Assembly (NCBI GenBank): GCA_963853835.1
Contig: OY970823.1
Span: forward strand, 12,790,001 to 12,854,000
DNA: 64,000 nucleotides
Direction: 5' to 3'
Origin: Calendula officinalis
Taxonomy: Eukaryota > Streptophyta > Magnoliopsida > Asterales > Asteraceae
The notes beneath the pieces are model-generated. The model was given only the letters and a program-made list of their open reading frames with translations, made no database searches and had not been told where the DNA came from. The translations under genes and the position numbers were made by a program. Numbering within the stretch: position 1 is the stretch's first letter; each line of letters starts with the position of its first letter. This document shows positions 48,696-58,533 of the stretch, in pieces.

Positions 48696-50279
48696 TCAAG
48701 ACGCGTAGGCAATCACCTTTCCCCGCTGCATCAACACTGCACCCAAACCCTGAATAGACGCATCGCAGTATACCACAAAATCTTCTACACCCTCTGGCAG
48801 TGAAAGAATCGGTGCCTCGCACAAGCGTTTCCTCAGCACCTCGAAAGCCTCTTGTTGTTTCTCTCCCCAACTGAACGCTGATGATTTCTTGGTCAACTTG
48901 GTCAATGGCAACGCGATCTTGGAGAAATCTTTGATGAATCGTCGATAATAACCCGCTAAACCTAAGAAACTACGAATCTCTGTCGGCGTCTTTGGCACCT
49001 CCCATTTCATTACTGCTGAAATCTTTGCTGGGTCCACTTTGATACCTTCTTCATTCACCACGTGTCCCAAGAATTGTACCTCACGTAACCATAACTCGCA
49101 CTTGGAAAACTTTGCATACAGACTCTCTTTTCTCAAGGCCTCTAATACTTCGCGCAGGTGTTTCTCGTGCTCTTCCCTTGTCTTCGAGTAGACAAGGATA
49201 TCGTCGATAAAAACAATGACGAAGCGGTCTAACATGGAACTGCATACTCGGTTCATAAGGTCCATGAACGCCGCCGGTGCATTAGTGAGTCCAAAAGGCA
49301 TCACTACAAACTCATAATGACCGTAACGAGTTCGGAAGGCGGTCTTCTCAATGTCGTCTTCTTTTACCCTCATCTGATGATAACCCGATCGTAAATCAAT
49401 CTTGGAAAACCAAGAAGCCCCCTGTAACTGATCAAATAAATTGTCGATTCTCGGTAGTGGGTAACGGTTCTTTACCGTAAGTTTATTCAATTCACGGTAG
49501 TCGATCCACATCCTCTGCGACCCATCCTTCTTTTTCACAAACAGAATAGGAGCTCCCCACGGCGAACTACTAGGACGAATAAACTCCTTTTCTTGCAATT
49601 CTTGCAACTGGTCGTATAACTCTTTCATCTCAGGTGGCGCTAGACGATAAGGAGCCTTGGCAACCGGTGCCGCACTCGGTACCAAGTCGATGCGGAACTC
49701 AACCTGTCTCTCTGGAGGAATTCCAGGTAAATCATCGGGGAAAACATCTGCGAACTCACTCACGATCGGCACGTCCCCGATCTTTCTCGGTTTGTTCTCA
49801 AGAATCGTATCAATCACATAACACAAGAACCCCACGGCACCGTGTTGAAGATGTCTCCTCGCTCTCGCAGCCGAACACAGTGCCGACACCAATCTATCGA
49901 CGTCTCCCTGAATCACCAACTCAACTCCACTTGGAGGTTTGATACGGATCTGTTTGCTGTAACACAGGATCTCGGTACGATATTCTGACATCCAGTCCAT
50001 TCCCACAATGACGCACAACTCCCTCATGGCGATAGGAATAAGATCAATGGGGAATTTCTCCCCGCACAGCTCAATCGTGCAGTCACGATATACTTTTGTC
50101 GCGAAAATAGTCTTATCATTAGCTACTTCTATGGTCAAAGGAATACTCAGGTCCCCTACTTTATGGCTCAATAGTGTGCAAAAAGCATAAGACACAAAGG
50201 AGTGTGTAGCCCCACTATCAAACAACACGAAAGCAGGCACATTGTTTACACGAAACGTACCTATCACATAAATACACAT
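48696..50279 (-). CDS. Gypsy protease, reverse transcriptase and RNase H (part)
   Basis: Minus-strand 527-aa frame. The aspartic protease motif LFDSGATHSF is at residues 18-27, then the linker with VGMDWM. Reverse transcriptase follows: PPERQVEFRIDL, SPWGAPILFVKKKDG, the catalytic FIDDILVYS near residue 355, and FLGHVV. RNase H begins with YCDASIQGLGAVL. It ends at an in-frame TGA (48694-48696) in place of the usual Arg after AYAS, so RNase H is cut. The first eight or so residues belong to the intron-like segment 50261-50358; the genuine frame enters at GTFRVNNVPAF from the upstream exon-like block. Confidence 0.9.
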   Translation of the reverse strand: MCIYVIGTFRVNNVPAFVLFDSGATHSFVSYAFCTLLSHKVGDLSIPLTIEVANDKTIFATKVYRDCTIELCGEKFPIDLIPIAMRELCVIVGMDWMSEYRTEILCYSKQIRIKPPSGVELVIQGDVDRLVSALCSAARARRHLQHGAVGFLCYVIDTILENKPRKIGDVPIVSEFADVFPDDLPGIPPERQVEFRIDLVPSAAPVAKAPYRLAPPEMKELYDQLQELQEKEFIRPSSSPWGAPILFVKKKDGSQRMWIDYRELNKLTVKNRYPLPRIDNLFDQLQGASWFSKIDLRSGYHQMRVKEDDIEKTAFRTRYGHYEFVVMPFGLTNAPAAFMDLMNRVCSSMLDRFVIVFIDDILVYSKTREEHEKHLREVLEALRKESLYAKFSKCELWLREVQFLGHVVNEEGIKVDPAKISAVMKWEVPKTPTEIRSFLGLAGYYRRFIKDFSKIALPLTKLTKKSSAFSWGEKQQEAFEVLRKRLCEAPILSLPEGVEDFVVYCDASIQGLGAVLMQRGKVIAYAS

Positions 50280-50358
50280 ATAATCTCACATATGCATATA
50301 GTAATCTCATCACAAACATTATATCTCAAATAATGTTACTCAAATATAAAAGTAGTAC
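50261..50358 (-). other. Intron-like segment B (98 nt) before protease
   Basis: Minus strand: GCTG|GTACTA donor and TGTGATAG|GTACG acceptor. The upstream frame reads ...EEAKRAPNAVAG and then stops inside the segment; the downstream frame is the protease. Removal joins VAG to TFRVNNVPA in phase, as in uninterrupted relatives. The branch-point match is weaker than in segments A and C. Confidence 0.6.
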
Positions 50359-50490
50359 CAGCAACGGCGTTTGGGGCCCTCTTTGCCTCCTCCCCGGTCA
50401 TGGTATAGGCTCGCCCTCGAGCCCTAGTTTGAACACCATCGGTAATCCTCAAAGTAGCCGGTGCAGGGTTTTTCACTACCCCGTACACTC
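50359..50490 (-). CDS. Exon-like gag-protease linker block
   Basis: 132 bp between intron-like segments B and A, coding for about 44 residues (VYGVVKNPAPATL...ARGRAYTMTGEEAKRAPNAVAG). The TMTGEEA string is typical of the region between the Gag zinc knuckles and protease in plant gypsy elements. It lies in a different frame from both neighbours, and both joins become in-phase if A and B are removed. Confidence 0.6.
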
Positions 50491-50563
50491 CTAACAAATA
50501 ACCACATATTTCGTTAACACATATAACACAACAAATAGAAATAAGCATATAGGAATTTCGAAC
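50491..50563 (-). other. Intron-like segment A (73 nt) after the Gag zinc knuckles
   Basis: Minus strand: GGAG|GTTCGA donor (weak after GT), TTAAC branch-like site about 24 nt before TTGTTAG|GAG. It follows the second zinc knuckle (CHKEGHMRSEC) and joins the gag frame to the linker block in phase. An unspliced RNA would end translation shortly after the knuckles and make Gag only. Confidence 0.55.
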
Positions 50564-50621
50564 CTCCATCCTGTAAATCTGGGCACTCTGATCGCATGTG
50601 GCCCTCCTTGTGACAGTTGAA

Positions 50622-51599
50622 TCAAACTGTCCCCTTGACGCTGCAGCTGTTGGCCATGTGCCCCTTTTGTCCACACTTATAACACATGGGCTCGTATTTG
50701 CCCTCCCCAGCATTGCCACCCTTGATGGCCTTCCCATCATCATCTCTTTTCGCACCTCCACGTGCCTTGCCTCCCGAACTCTTCTCATAATTGCCCCCAC
50801 TGTAAGGCTTAAACTCGAAATTTTGACGCTTCTGATTTCCCTGCGTCACATTACCAGTAGCAGGTGCCGGTCTTTTATTCTCCTGCCGCTGAAGGTCTAA
50901 CTCGATCTCTCGGCTACGAGCCTGCTCAATCATCTCCTCAAGTGTACCCCGAGATCCAACTCTCACAAACTCCGTGATGTCACTTCGCAGCATCGTAAGA
51001 TAATGGGTCATCTTCATTTCTTCAGTGGCCACATGATCAGGACAAAAAGTGGCCAACTCACGGAACTTAGCAGTAATCTTGTTCACCGTCTCTGTAGTCT
51101 CCTTGAGCTCCAAGAATTCCCTGGTAATCCTTTCCACCTCGACACATGGCACATACTGTTTCTTGAATTGTTCAGCAAGTGTCTCCCATGTCATGGCATT
51201 AATTTCCTCCTCGGTCATTTTCCCTGTTATCTCTAGCCACCAATGATGTGCCGGTCCTTTCATCAGGTGAGACGCGTAGGTAGTCTTCAGATTTGCCGGG
51301 CACTTAGAGATTCTGAACACACTTTCCATATCGGCGAGCCATCGAATAGCAACCTTGGGGTCAGTCCCTCCTACGAACTCGGGAGGTGAGCAAACTGAGG
51401 AGTCACGGTAAGAGAATTCCCTTGGCGGTCGTTGCTGGGGTGCGGTTGCAGTGAAAGTCGCGAACTGCTCCTGCATCATTGTGCTGACCTGCGTGGTTAT
51501 CTCAGTAAACATGCCTTGGAACATAGCCGGCAATCTTTCGCCCAACATCTCGTCAATCACGTTACGAACTTCGTCAAGGGTAGGTCTGCCGCGGGCCAT
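50622..51599 (-). CDS. Gypsy Gag
   Basis: Minus-strand 325-aa Gag. The capsid region (SPPEFVGGTDPKVAIRWLAD, then LKTTYASHLMKGPAHHWW and WETLAEQFKKQYVP) is that of plant gypsy elements. A basic Gly/Lys-rich part and one zinc knuckle (CYKCGQKGHMANSC) follow. The frame ends at TGA (50622-50624), which stands where the first Cys of a second knuckle is expected, since FNCHKEGHMRSEC follows in the same frame. This is probably a nonsense mutation in this copy and removes the second knuckle. The start MARGRPTLDEVRN lies 490 bp from the primer-binding site. Confidence 0.9.
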   Translation of the reverse strand: MARGRPTLDEVRNVIDEMLGERLPAMFQGMFTEITTQVSTMMQEQFATFTATAPQQRPPREFSYRDSSVCSPPEFVGGTDPKVAIRWLADMESVFRISKCPANLKTTYASHLMKGPAHHWWLEITGKMTEEEINAMTWETLAEQFKKQYVPCVEVERITREFLELKETTETVNKITAKFRELATFCPDHVATEEMKMTHYLTMLRSDITEFVRVGSRGTLEEMIEQARSREIELDLQRQENKRPAPATGNVTQGNQKRQNFEFKPYSGGNYEKSSGGKARGGAKRDDDGKAIKGGNAGEGKYEPMCYKCGQKGHMANSCSVKGTV

Positions 51600-52092
51600 T
51601 TGCTATATGAAAGAAAATATATATAAGAATTTGGAAGTTTAATGATATCCAGATGCTTGACAAATGGTCTCCTTGAATCCTTTTCGAAACATAGGCATGA
51701 GTCCTGTGCGCATAATAATGGGGGCCCTCCATTATTATTCGCACCTACCCCTGTCATGGTTTCGAGACAGTTTCAAAAATCCCACGATCTCCCATAACAA
51801 GTAATTCACCTTAATAAATATATATATATATATATAGTCGCACAATTCACGCTCTTCTCGTGTCAATTCTCTAGTATTCTAATAAAGATTATTGTCACTC
51901 GCGACATTTTAAAATAAACTATAAACTCATAATTAGTTACTAGAGGCACAAGGTCAACGTGATGCGCTGCTTCTCAATTTGGATTTGGACTCGTTTTTTT
52001 TTTAAACATTTTTGAAAACTCGTGTTTGAAAACTCGTGCCTCGACTTGAGTCTGGAGTTCATCTATTTTGAACCCAGTTCTCTCAAGCCAAC
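51600..52092 (-). other. Leader of the 11.4-kb gypsy element
   Basis: Non-coding minus-strand leader between primer-binding site and gag. It holds the hairpin above, a short (TA)n at 51817-51836 and, just before the gag ATG, a T-rich stretch ending in ATAG that could be a splice acceptor. Confidence 0.6.
51682..51767 (-). promoter_or_regulatory. Leader hairpin with palindromic GGGCCC loop
   Basis: ATAATAATGG (51712-51721) pairs perfectly with CCATTATTAT (51729-51738) around loop GGGCCCT. GTGCG/CGCAC, CATGA/TCATG and GAAAC/GTTTC extend the stem outward through internal loops. It lies between primer-binding site and gag, where retroviruses keep dimerisation and packaging signals. The dimer element at 36346 has the same loop with a different, still paired, stem. 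Confidence 0.62.
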
Positions 52093-52104
52093 GCTCTGAT
52101 ACCA
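52093..52104 (-). promoter_or_regulatory. Primer-binding site, inner copy
   Basis: TGGTATCAGAGC on the minus strand, followed by GTTGGCTTGAGAG, which continues into the gypsy leader. It lies three bases (AGT) after the end of the inserted TRIM-like LTR. Confidence 0.8.
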
Positions 52105-52107
52105 ACT

Positions 52108-52347
52108 TGTAACATCCTAGAACACCGTAGCACAATATTGTCCGCTTTGCCCACCGACGCACGATTTTGTTCTTGGTATGGACCACTTCCACCCAAAAGG
52201 CCTCATACTAAGAGAGGTATCCACACCCTTATAAGGAGTGTTTCGTTCCCTCTCCAACCAATGTGGGATGAATCTTACAAATCTCCCCCCTTGGGACACA
52301 ACGCCCCCGTTGTGCACATCGGCCCGGGTCTGGCTCTGATACCAACT
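52108..52347 (-). mobile_element. TRIM-like LTR plus internal domain inserted at the primer-binding site
   Basis: On the minus strand the 5' gypsy LTR is followed by AGT, then TGGTATCAGAGC with GC-rich sequence (CAGACCCGGGCCGATGTG) unlike the gypsy leader. Next come a polypurine tract (AAGGGGGGAGATT) and a 172-bp LTR-like unit, TGTAAGATTCATCCC to GGATGTTACA (52279-52108), with a central CTTATAAGG. A second AGT and primer-binding site lead into the normal gypsy leader. LTR, purine tract and short internal domain are those of a TRIM (miniature LTR element); its own 5' LTR is replaced by the gypsy LTR. Confidence 0.7.
52333..52344 (-). promoter_or_regulatory. Primer-binding site, outer copy
   Basis: TGGTATCAGAGC directly after the gypsy 5' LTR and AGT spacer. 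This is the copy in the normal functional position. Confidence 0.85.
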
Positions 52348-55194
52348 TGTAACAACCCAATAATCGGGGAAAATAAAAAAAATTAAAGTAAATAAAATTA
52401 GTATTTTCCCAAAGTACAAGTAAATAAAAACCCCCACTCATAAATTCATAAAATAAATCGTCACGTGGTATTTAATGCGGAATAAAATAAGTTTGACTCG
52501 AGAAACATTTAAGTAAAAATCCAAAACCAACAATAAAACCGAGATGCAACCCATCAGCCATGAACCTTCTCTTTGCCCTTGCTAGTACCTGAAAATGGGG
52601 GAGTGTTTGGGGTCAGCCACACGCTGAGTGGATAAAATCAAAATAAACAAACACATACAAACAGTTCATGCCACATACATGTTCCCTAAAAGACTCTACT
52701 CATTTCTCGTTATTAGGCCTTTATTAATTCTCTTTACGTTCGCCGTGGGTTGTGACGATACTCAACGTACTCCCACCGCCATACGCTCGTCACAACACCC
52801 TCTTCCAACACCTGTCCTCTAGGTGTCCTGCAGTACCACGCTGACAGTCGTGTAGTGTACCTTGGCAACTCAAACGGGAAGAGTTGGCTCTCGCCGTCGC
52901 CTCTTGCGATCGGTAATTAAAATATCATAATTATTAGGTTAGTTTTATTAACGTGTTGACTCATACAACATGTACTCATATAAAACAACCAATTTATACT
53001 CAACACATATCGTCTCAACAGATATGAAACAACTAGCACATCTCGAATGCATATAACTCATAACATAACACATGTACACAGATCAACACATAATGATATG
53101 GTACCCAGCTCGGTTATTCAGTATCCATATCTCAGTTCAGGATGTATTTAAAATGAACAACACTTAGCACATCATCAAGTAAACAAGTTCGTCTCAAGCG
53201 ATAGCAGTTCATGACACATAGCACGAAATCACGAAACGAAAGTAAATGCAAGTTTATAGTAAGATCACCCACCTCAATCAAAGTACGCTCCTAGAAGTGT
53301 CCTCGGCACGTACAAGTCGCAACTCAGGTCCTAAAAGGTCCTACATCACATAATAATGCTAGTATTAAAACTCGGGTCAAAACCCAACTCATAGAATTCT
53401 GCCAGAACCCGACACCCCCGCGGAAACTGCTATAGCTCCCAAACCGTATGTTAGATTATTCCCAAATTTTAGACACTGCTAGAAAATCCAGATTAATATA
53501 ATTTACTGTCTCACGACCTCCGTCCAAAATTGAGTCTAAGTAACTCAAATTCTGGTTTCAAAACAGAGTAGCTGAACCGAAAAGCTTTTGAGACGTTTTA
53601 CTAAAACAGTGATATCTGTTAAACCGTAAATCGAAATAACGAGCCGTCAGCGGCATATGAAATAGGACTCAGAAAACTAGAGGCCAATATGGGCCCAAAA
53701 TCTAAAAACGTAATTTAAGTGTGTTAAAAACAGACTTAAACATAGCGAGCAAATTCTGTCACAATTTCCGTTTGATGTTTAAAACCCAATTTGAATCCCG
53801 ACAACAACCCGAATATTCCCGAGACACCCGACAGTCCCGAGACTCATTTTAATTTCAGAAAAGATTGATTTAGCTCCTTATTTATATTTCTTCCGGTTTA
53901 AGGAAACCAAGAACCTAAAGGTTCGGTTTCCGGGGTTTTTCGATTGATTAAAATGTCTAGATTAAAACGACAACAGTTTACCCACACTAAAACCCGAAAG
54001 AAAAACAAACTCAGTGACTACTTCGAGCAGGGCTCTCAACCCTACAACATAACGAGCCAAGGAAAAACGATTAGACCACTAGAATGACCAAAAACAAGAG
54101 AAAACAACGATAACTACCACCCTCGAATCCTAGCAGACTTGGCTTCAAAGCCGATGGTACTACTCGAATCTCCACTAGACTTAACTAGAATTCTGAATAG
54201 AAACAGTGTTTAAACAATCAAAACTCCAATAAGGAGATTGAAGTCAAGGGAGTAAATTGAGAACTACCGAATAGATTTTGCTTGCGGAAACACTCTGGCT
54301 TGGGGACTTCTGCGTGCACACAACACCAACAACAAAGACAAAAGAACAACACCAATGGTTAGGCCTGCAATCCGTCCAAGTGAAGGAAAGGAAAACAGAA
54401 TTGAGAATGAACAAAACTAGAGATTACCGATGGGAGAACAATTATGGGCTCGATCAACTCCGCTGCTCCACGAACTCAAGGTGAAGGATCGATTGGAAGA
54501 AGTCTACAACTGCTGCAGATTCGAGAGGCTAGTAATTCGTCTAGGGTTTGACTGATTGGTAGGATTATAGGAAGGGAATAAATTCGGCATTGATAGGAAT
54601 TGATGGAGATAATCGTTTCTATAATTAACCAAACTTGGTGCGCAAGAAGGAAAAGAAAAAGGCCACGGGCCTTGCCTTGCTTCGGTCTGACCAGCATTTG
54701 TGGGCTCAAAGGAATTGGAATGATTTGGTCCAATAAGAAAAATTGACCATAGAAGAAGTTGACCCCATAAATTGGGCTTCAATAATACGTGGGCTCCAAT
54801 AAGAAACATCTCGGGCTTAGAACTTATCTATGGTTCGGCCTTGGCCCTCCGGCCGGCCTCACGAAACTCAAACCCGACACTCACCCGGGATAACACGTCA
54901 TCACTATATCATATGTAACTTAATAACACTCTAGTTATTCAATGAATCGGCCCACTACTTAATCCCATTATTAAGTAGCACAATCAATTACACTCTTGTT
55001 ATAAATTCTCATGATTAATTAAATGCACAATGAATGACACTCTTGTCATTAAATAAAACGCCAAGTATTTAATTTACTCGAATTAAATACCCAATAGATC
55101 ACATAACACAAATAAATCTCAAATAAATAAATATCACATAATTTATTTTACTAAAAGTAATTAATTAAATTACAAGAAAAATTGGGGCGTTACA
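52348..55194 (-). repeat. 5' LTR of the 11.4-kb gypsy element
   Basis: TGTAACAACC to GGGGCGTTACA, 2847 bp, flanked on the right by the GTATT duplication. It is nearly identical to the LTR at 43777 apart from two gaps and scattered substitutions. Confidence 0.95.
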
Positions 55195-56597
55195 GTATTT
55201 TCAATTAATATTAAAATCGGATATTTAGGGGTAAAATCGGAAAATTAAAATGTCTACTTTCTCTCATCCCCATCTCCCACTCCCTTAGAAACCGTACATT
55301 CCCTTTTCTGCGCTCATCCGCATCTCTCTCCAATAACCCTAGCCTCCATATCGTATTCAGATCCAGAGACGACGACCTCCACCACGATTTCCTTTCGATG
55401 TTTCTTTTTTTTTATATGCGATGGCGATTCCGATTCGTTCGACAATGGTGGTGGTTGGTGATTGCGTTGTGATGAAAGAAGTGATTGATTTTTGGCTAAA
55501 CGGGAGAGGAATTGGAGATTGGGGGCTCTTTCATGTCTATTATGGATTCATGGTTGAGAATCCATTCAAGGAATTGTGATGAGGTACACGTGCAACGTAA
55601 TGTTTTTTATTTTGGTTCCTTTTTATTACTGTTTTTTGATTTTTGATTATTTGATTTTGGATCAAAGTGATGAGGGTACACGTGCGAGTAACTGACCAAA
55701 AAGTTGACTTTGAGATCATCATTTTTGTGAATGTTTGCAGGCGTCATTTATTGATAATTATTCGTTCATTAAAGTCATGAAAAAGTTATGAGAGTTTTCT
55801 TGTTTTCAATTGTATAGGTATTGAACTTGAAAAATTAGTATATTGAAAAATTAGTATATTTTTAATGTTTTATTGTTTTCAATTGTATAGGCCTAAACCG
55901 GCTGTCATAGTTGGTGTGTTGGTTTGATTTATTATTGTATGTATTTAATCTAATGTATATTATTTGTTCAGATTTAGATGATGAAGAAAAAGATCGACTT
56001 GATCATAAACGGAAAGGGAACGCAAGGTTGGTGAATCATCTAACCGAGATGAAACTAATTTTATTCGTGCACCAATATCATGTTGAATCTTAAAAATTCT
56101 TAATCAATAGCGTGTTATACATTTGATGTTTTTTATATTACATTTGATGTTTCTGTCATTACTGCATTTGATGTTTTGTCATTATTAAATTTGAAATTAA
56201 AGTGTTTTCGTATAAACATTGTATGTATTGAAAGCGTAAACATTGTATGTATTTGGGCCAACATCATATAATGATTATTTTACGTAACACATTCCGTACA
56301 GTACTCATTGCCTAATAGCAAAAACATCTTATGTTCCATAGATTACAGGCCGAAACATCCAATGTATTTCGTTAAATATTACAGGCTGCAAACATCCAAT
56401 GTATTTAGTTAAATATTTACACGCCGCAAACATCCAATGTATTTCGTCTGATAACCGATTTGTGCAATTTGACTTAAATACCCTTTTCGTTTAATATTAA
56501 TAAAAACATATTAATTATTAAATGCTGCGATTTGATTGGCTGGAAGAGGGTTCTGTGGTTCTGTCGCTAAAAATGGTTCTGCGCTGAATCGCACCCT

Positions 56598-56618
56598 ATA
56601 TATATATATATATATATA
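56598..56618. repeat. (TA)n tract between train elements
   Basis: About 21 bp of TA between family 2 copy B and family 3 copy 2. Confidence 0.9.
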
Positions 56619-57926
56619 GGGGAGGGTTCCATTGAAAATTGATATATTAGGTGAGAATGTGAGAATTAGGCAAAAAGACGCGCGGTGGCATTTTTGTAAT
56701 TAAGTCCAACTTTTATGTCCCACACGCGGTGGCATTTTTGTAATTACTTCCAACTTTTCTTTAATCATCGATGATTAAACTGGGTGTAGTGTTTTAATCA
56801 TCAAATATTAAACTATTGAGATTGTTTTTAATCATCGATGATTAATCTTGACTATATGTTTAATAATCGATGATTAAACTTGAGTTTGGGTTTAATCATC
56901 GATGATTAAACTAGTCTGAATTTTTTATAAAATGTTCTTTAACTACTAATGATTAATCTTTGACATTTTTTTAATCATCGATGATTAAACAGTTTAATCA
57001 TCGATGATTAACCTTGTCTCCATTTTTTAGATTCTTAATTCTCTATAACATGGTGTTTAATCATCGATGATTAATCTTGACTATATGTTTAATCATCGAT
57101 GATTAAACTTGAGTTTGGGTTTAATCATCGATGTTTAAACCGAGTGTAGTGTTTAATCATCGATGATTAAACTTTATCTGTGTAATAATCATAAGATGCT
57201 CTTTTAATCATCGATGATTAAACTTGACTATATGTTTAATCATCGATGATTAAACTTGAGTTTGGGTTTAATCATCGATGATTAAACTGAGTGTAGTGTT
57301 TAATCATCGATGATTAAACTTGACTATATGTTTAATCATCGATGATTAAACTTGAGTTTGGGTTTAATCATCGATGATTAAACTTGAGTTTGGGTTTAAT
57401 CATCGATGATTAAACTGAGTGTAGTGTTTAATCATCGATGATTAAACTTGACTATATGTTTAATCATCGATGATTAAACTTGAGTTTGGGTTTAATCATC
57501 GATGATTAAACTGAGTGTAGTGTTTAATCATCGATGATTAAACTTTATCTGTGTAATAATCATAAGATGCTCTTTTAATCATCGATAATTAAACTTGATA
57601 ATGTGTTTAATCATTAAAGATTAAACTTGGGGTCGGGTTTAATCATCGATGATTAAAAACAATATCAAAAGTTTAATAATTGATGATTAAACACTACACC
57701 CAGTTTAGTCATCGATGATTAAAGAAAGTTGGACTTAATTACAAAAATGCCACCGCGTGTGGGACAGAAAAGTTGGACTTAATTACAAAAATGTCACCGC
57801 GCGCGTGAGGAAAGTTGGACTTAATTACAAAAATGTCACCGCGCGCGTGAGGGCTGGAAGGAGATGAGAGGCTGAGATCTATTCTCACATTCTCACCTAA
57901 TATATTAATTCTCAATGGAACTCACT

Positions 57927-57928
<2 letters not shown>
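56619..57928. mobile_element. (TA)n-flanked TIR element, family 3, long copy 2 (intact)
   Basis: A 1.31-kb element with ends GGGTTCCATTGAAAATTGAT and, inverted, GAGTTCCATTGAGAATTAAT, both continuing into GGTGAGAATGTGAGAAT. Inward on each side come the GC-rich subterminal repeats in mirrored orientation, then the palindrome array. It is inverted relative to copy 1 and serves as the reference for what copy 1 lost. No open frame of note. Confidence 0.88.
56760..57724. repeat. Array of a 20-bp perfect palindrome, family 3 copy 2
   Basis: About 20 perfect and 8 degenerate copies of the TTTAATCATCGATGATTAAA unit. The same three spacer types as in copy 1 (here CTTGAGTTTGGG, CTGAGTGTAGTG, CTTGACTATATG) recur in a similar order, so the higher-order structure predates the split of the two copies. 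Unit number differs locally. Confidence 0.93.

Positions 57929-58008
<80 letters not shown>
57929..58008. repeat. (TA)n tract between train elements
   Basis: About 80 bp of TA. Confidence 0.95.
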
Positions 58009-58011
<3 letters not shown>

Positions 58012-58025
58012 AAGAGTCCTATATA

Positions 58026-58135
58026 GTCGAGAGTTATATTGAGAACCCTGATTTTAAAAAGAACTTTGAGAAGTTTCTATTAACCAGTCAGGTTCATTTG
58101 ATTAAAATTAAACGGATAAGATCATTTTGGTATCT
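58026..58135. mobile_element. Family 4 TIR element fragment, copy B
   Basis: GTTATATTGAGAACCCTGAT and the following 100 bp match the right end of the element at 29460-31221 in inverted orientation (down to ATAAGATCATTTTGGTAT). The similarity then stops at a short (TA)n near 58138. No partner TIR is found before 59786, so this end is truncated or rearranged. Confidence 0.65.
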
Positions 58136-58533
58136 ATATCTATATATATATATATAAAATATATACATAAAAAACGAGTTTCAAAATTGATGTTGCATTA
58201 AAGTTCATGTTTTAATTCCACATTAATGTTTTAATTTCAGAACGTCCAAGATTGATTAATGTTTTAACTCATAACGTTCAAGATTGATTCCATATCAAAA
58301 CACTTTAATTCATAACGTCCAAGATTGATTCCATATTAATACAGTTTATATCATAACGTCCAAGATTGATTCCATATTAATACAGTCAACCTTTCATATT
58401 TAATCCACTTTATATCTAAAACGTTTCTATTAACTTCATTTAATCTAGCCTTAATAAACGTCCAACCTTTTATCCATTTAACTTCATATACAAGGCAAAG
58501 TTAGAGTAAAAGATCAACCGCATAAAAACAACA

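Larger units (their letters stand above)
43777..55194 (-). mobile_element. Complete chromodomain (Tekay/Del-type) gypsy retrotransposon
   Basis: 11.4 kb with LTRs of 2937 and 2847 bp, primer-binding site, gag, pol with C-terminal chromodomain, and a perfect 5-bp target duplication GTATT (43772-43776 and 55195-55199). Orientation minus. About 6 substitutions in the first 240 bp of the LTR pair suggest an age near one million years at 1.3e-8 per site per year. Oddities: three intron-like segments in gag-pol, a TRIM piece at the primer-binding site and a duplication in RNase H. At least two nonsense codons and one frameshift mean this copy is not autonomous. Confidence 0.95.
43649..56597. mobile_element. 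(TA)n-flanked TIR element, family 2, copy B, split by the 11.4-kb gypsy element
   Basis: Left end GTGTCCGATTCAGCGCATAA and inverted right end GGGTGCGATTCAGCGCAGAA match over about 55 bp (through TAACGACAGAACCAC(G/A)GAACC) and match the fold-back MITE at 24881. Without the gypsy insertion it is about 1.5 kb (43649-43776 plus 55200-56597). The interior carries a CT-rich leader-like stretch and a 52-codon frame at 55431-55580 (MAIPIRSTMVVVGDC...). An exon-like piece at 55976-56093 follows a CAG acceptor-like sequence. None is securely recognised; captured host DNA is possible. Confidence 0.82.

Noticed and set aside
55976..56093. MIF4G-type (translation factor) fragment, EEKDRLDHKRKGNARL
   Set aside because: Only a loose resemblance over about 20 residues; not enough to name a parent gene.
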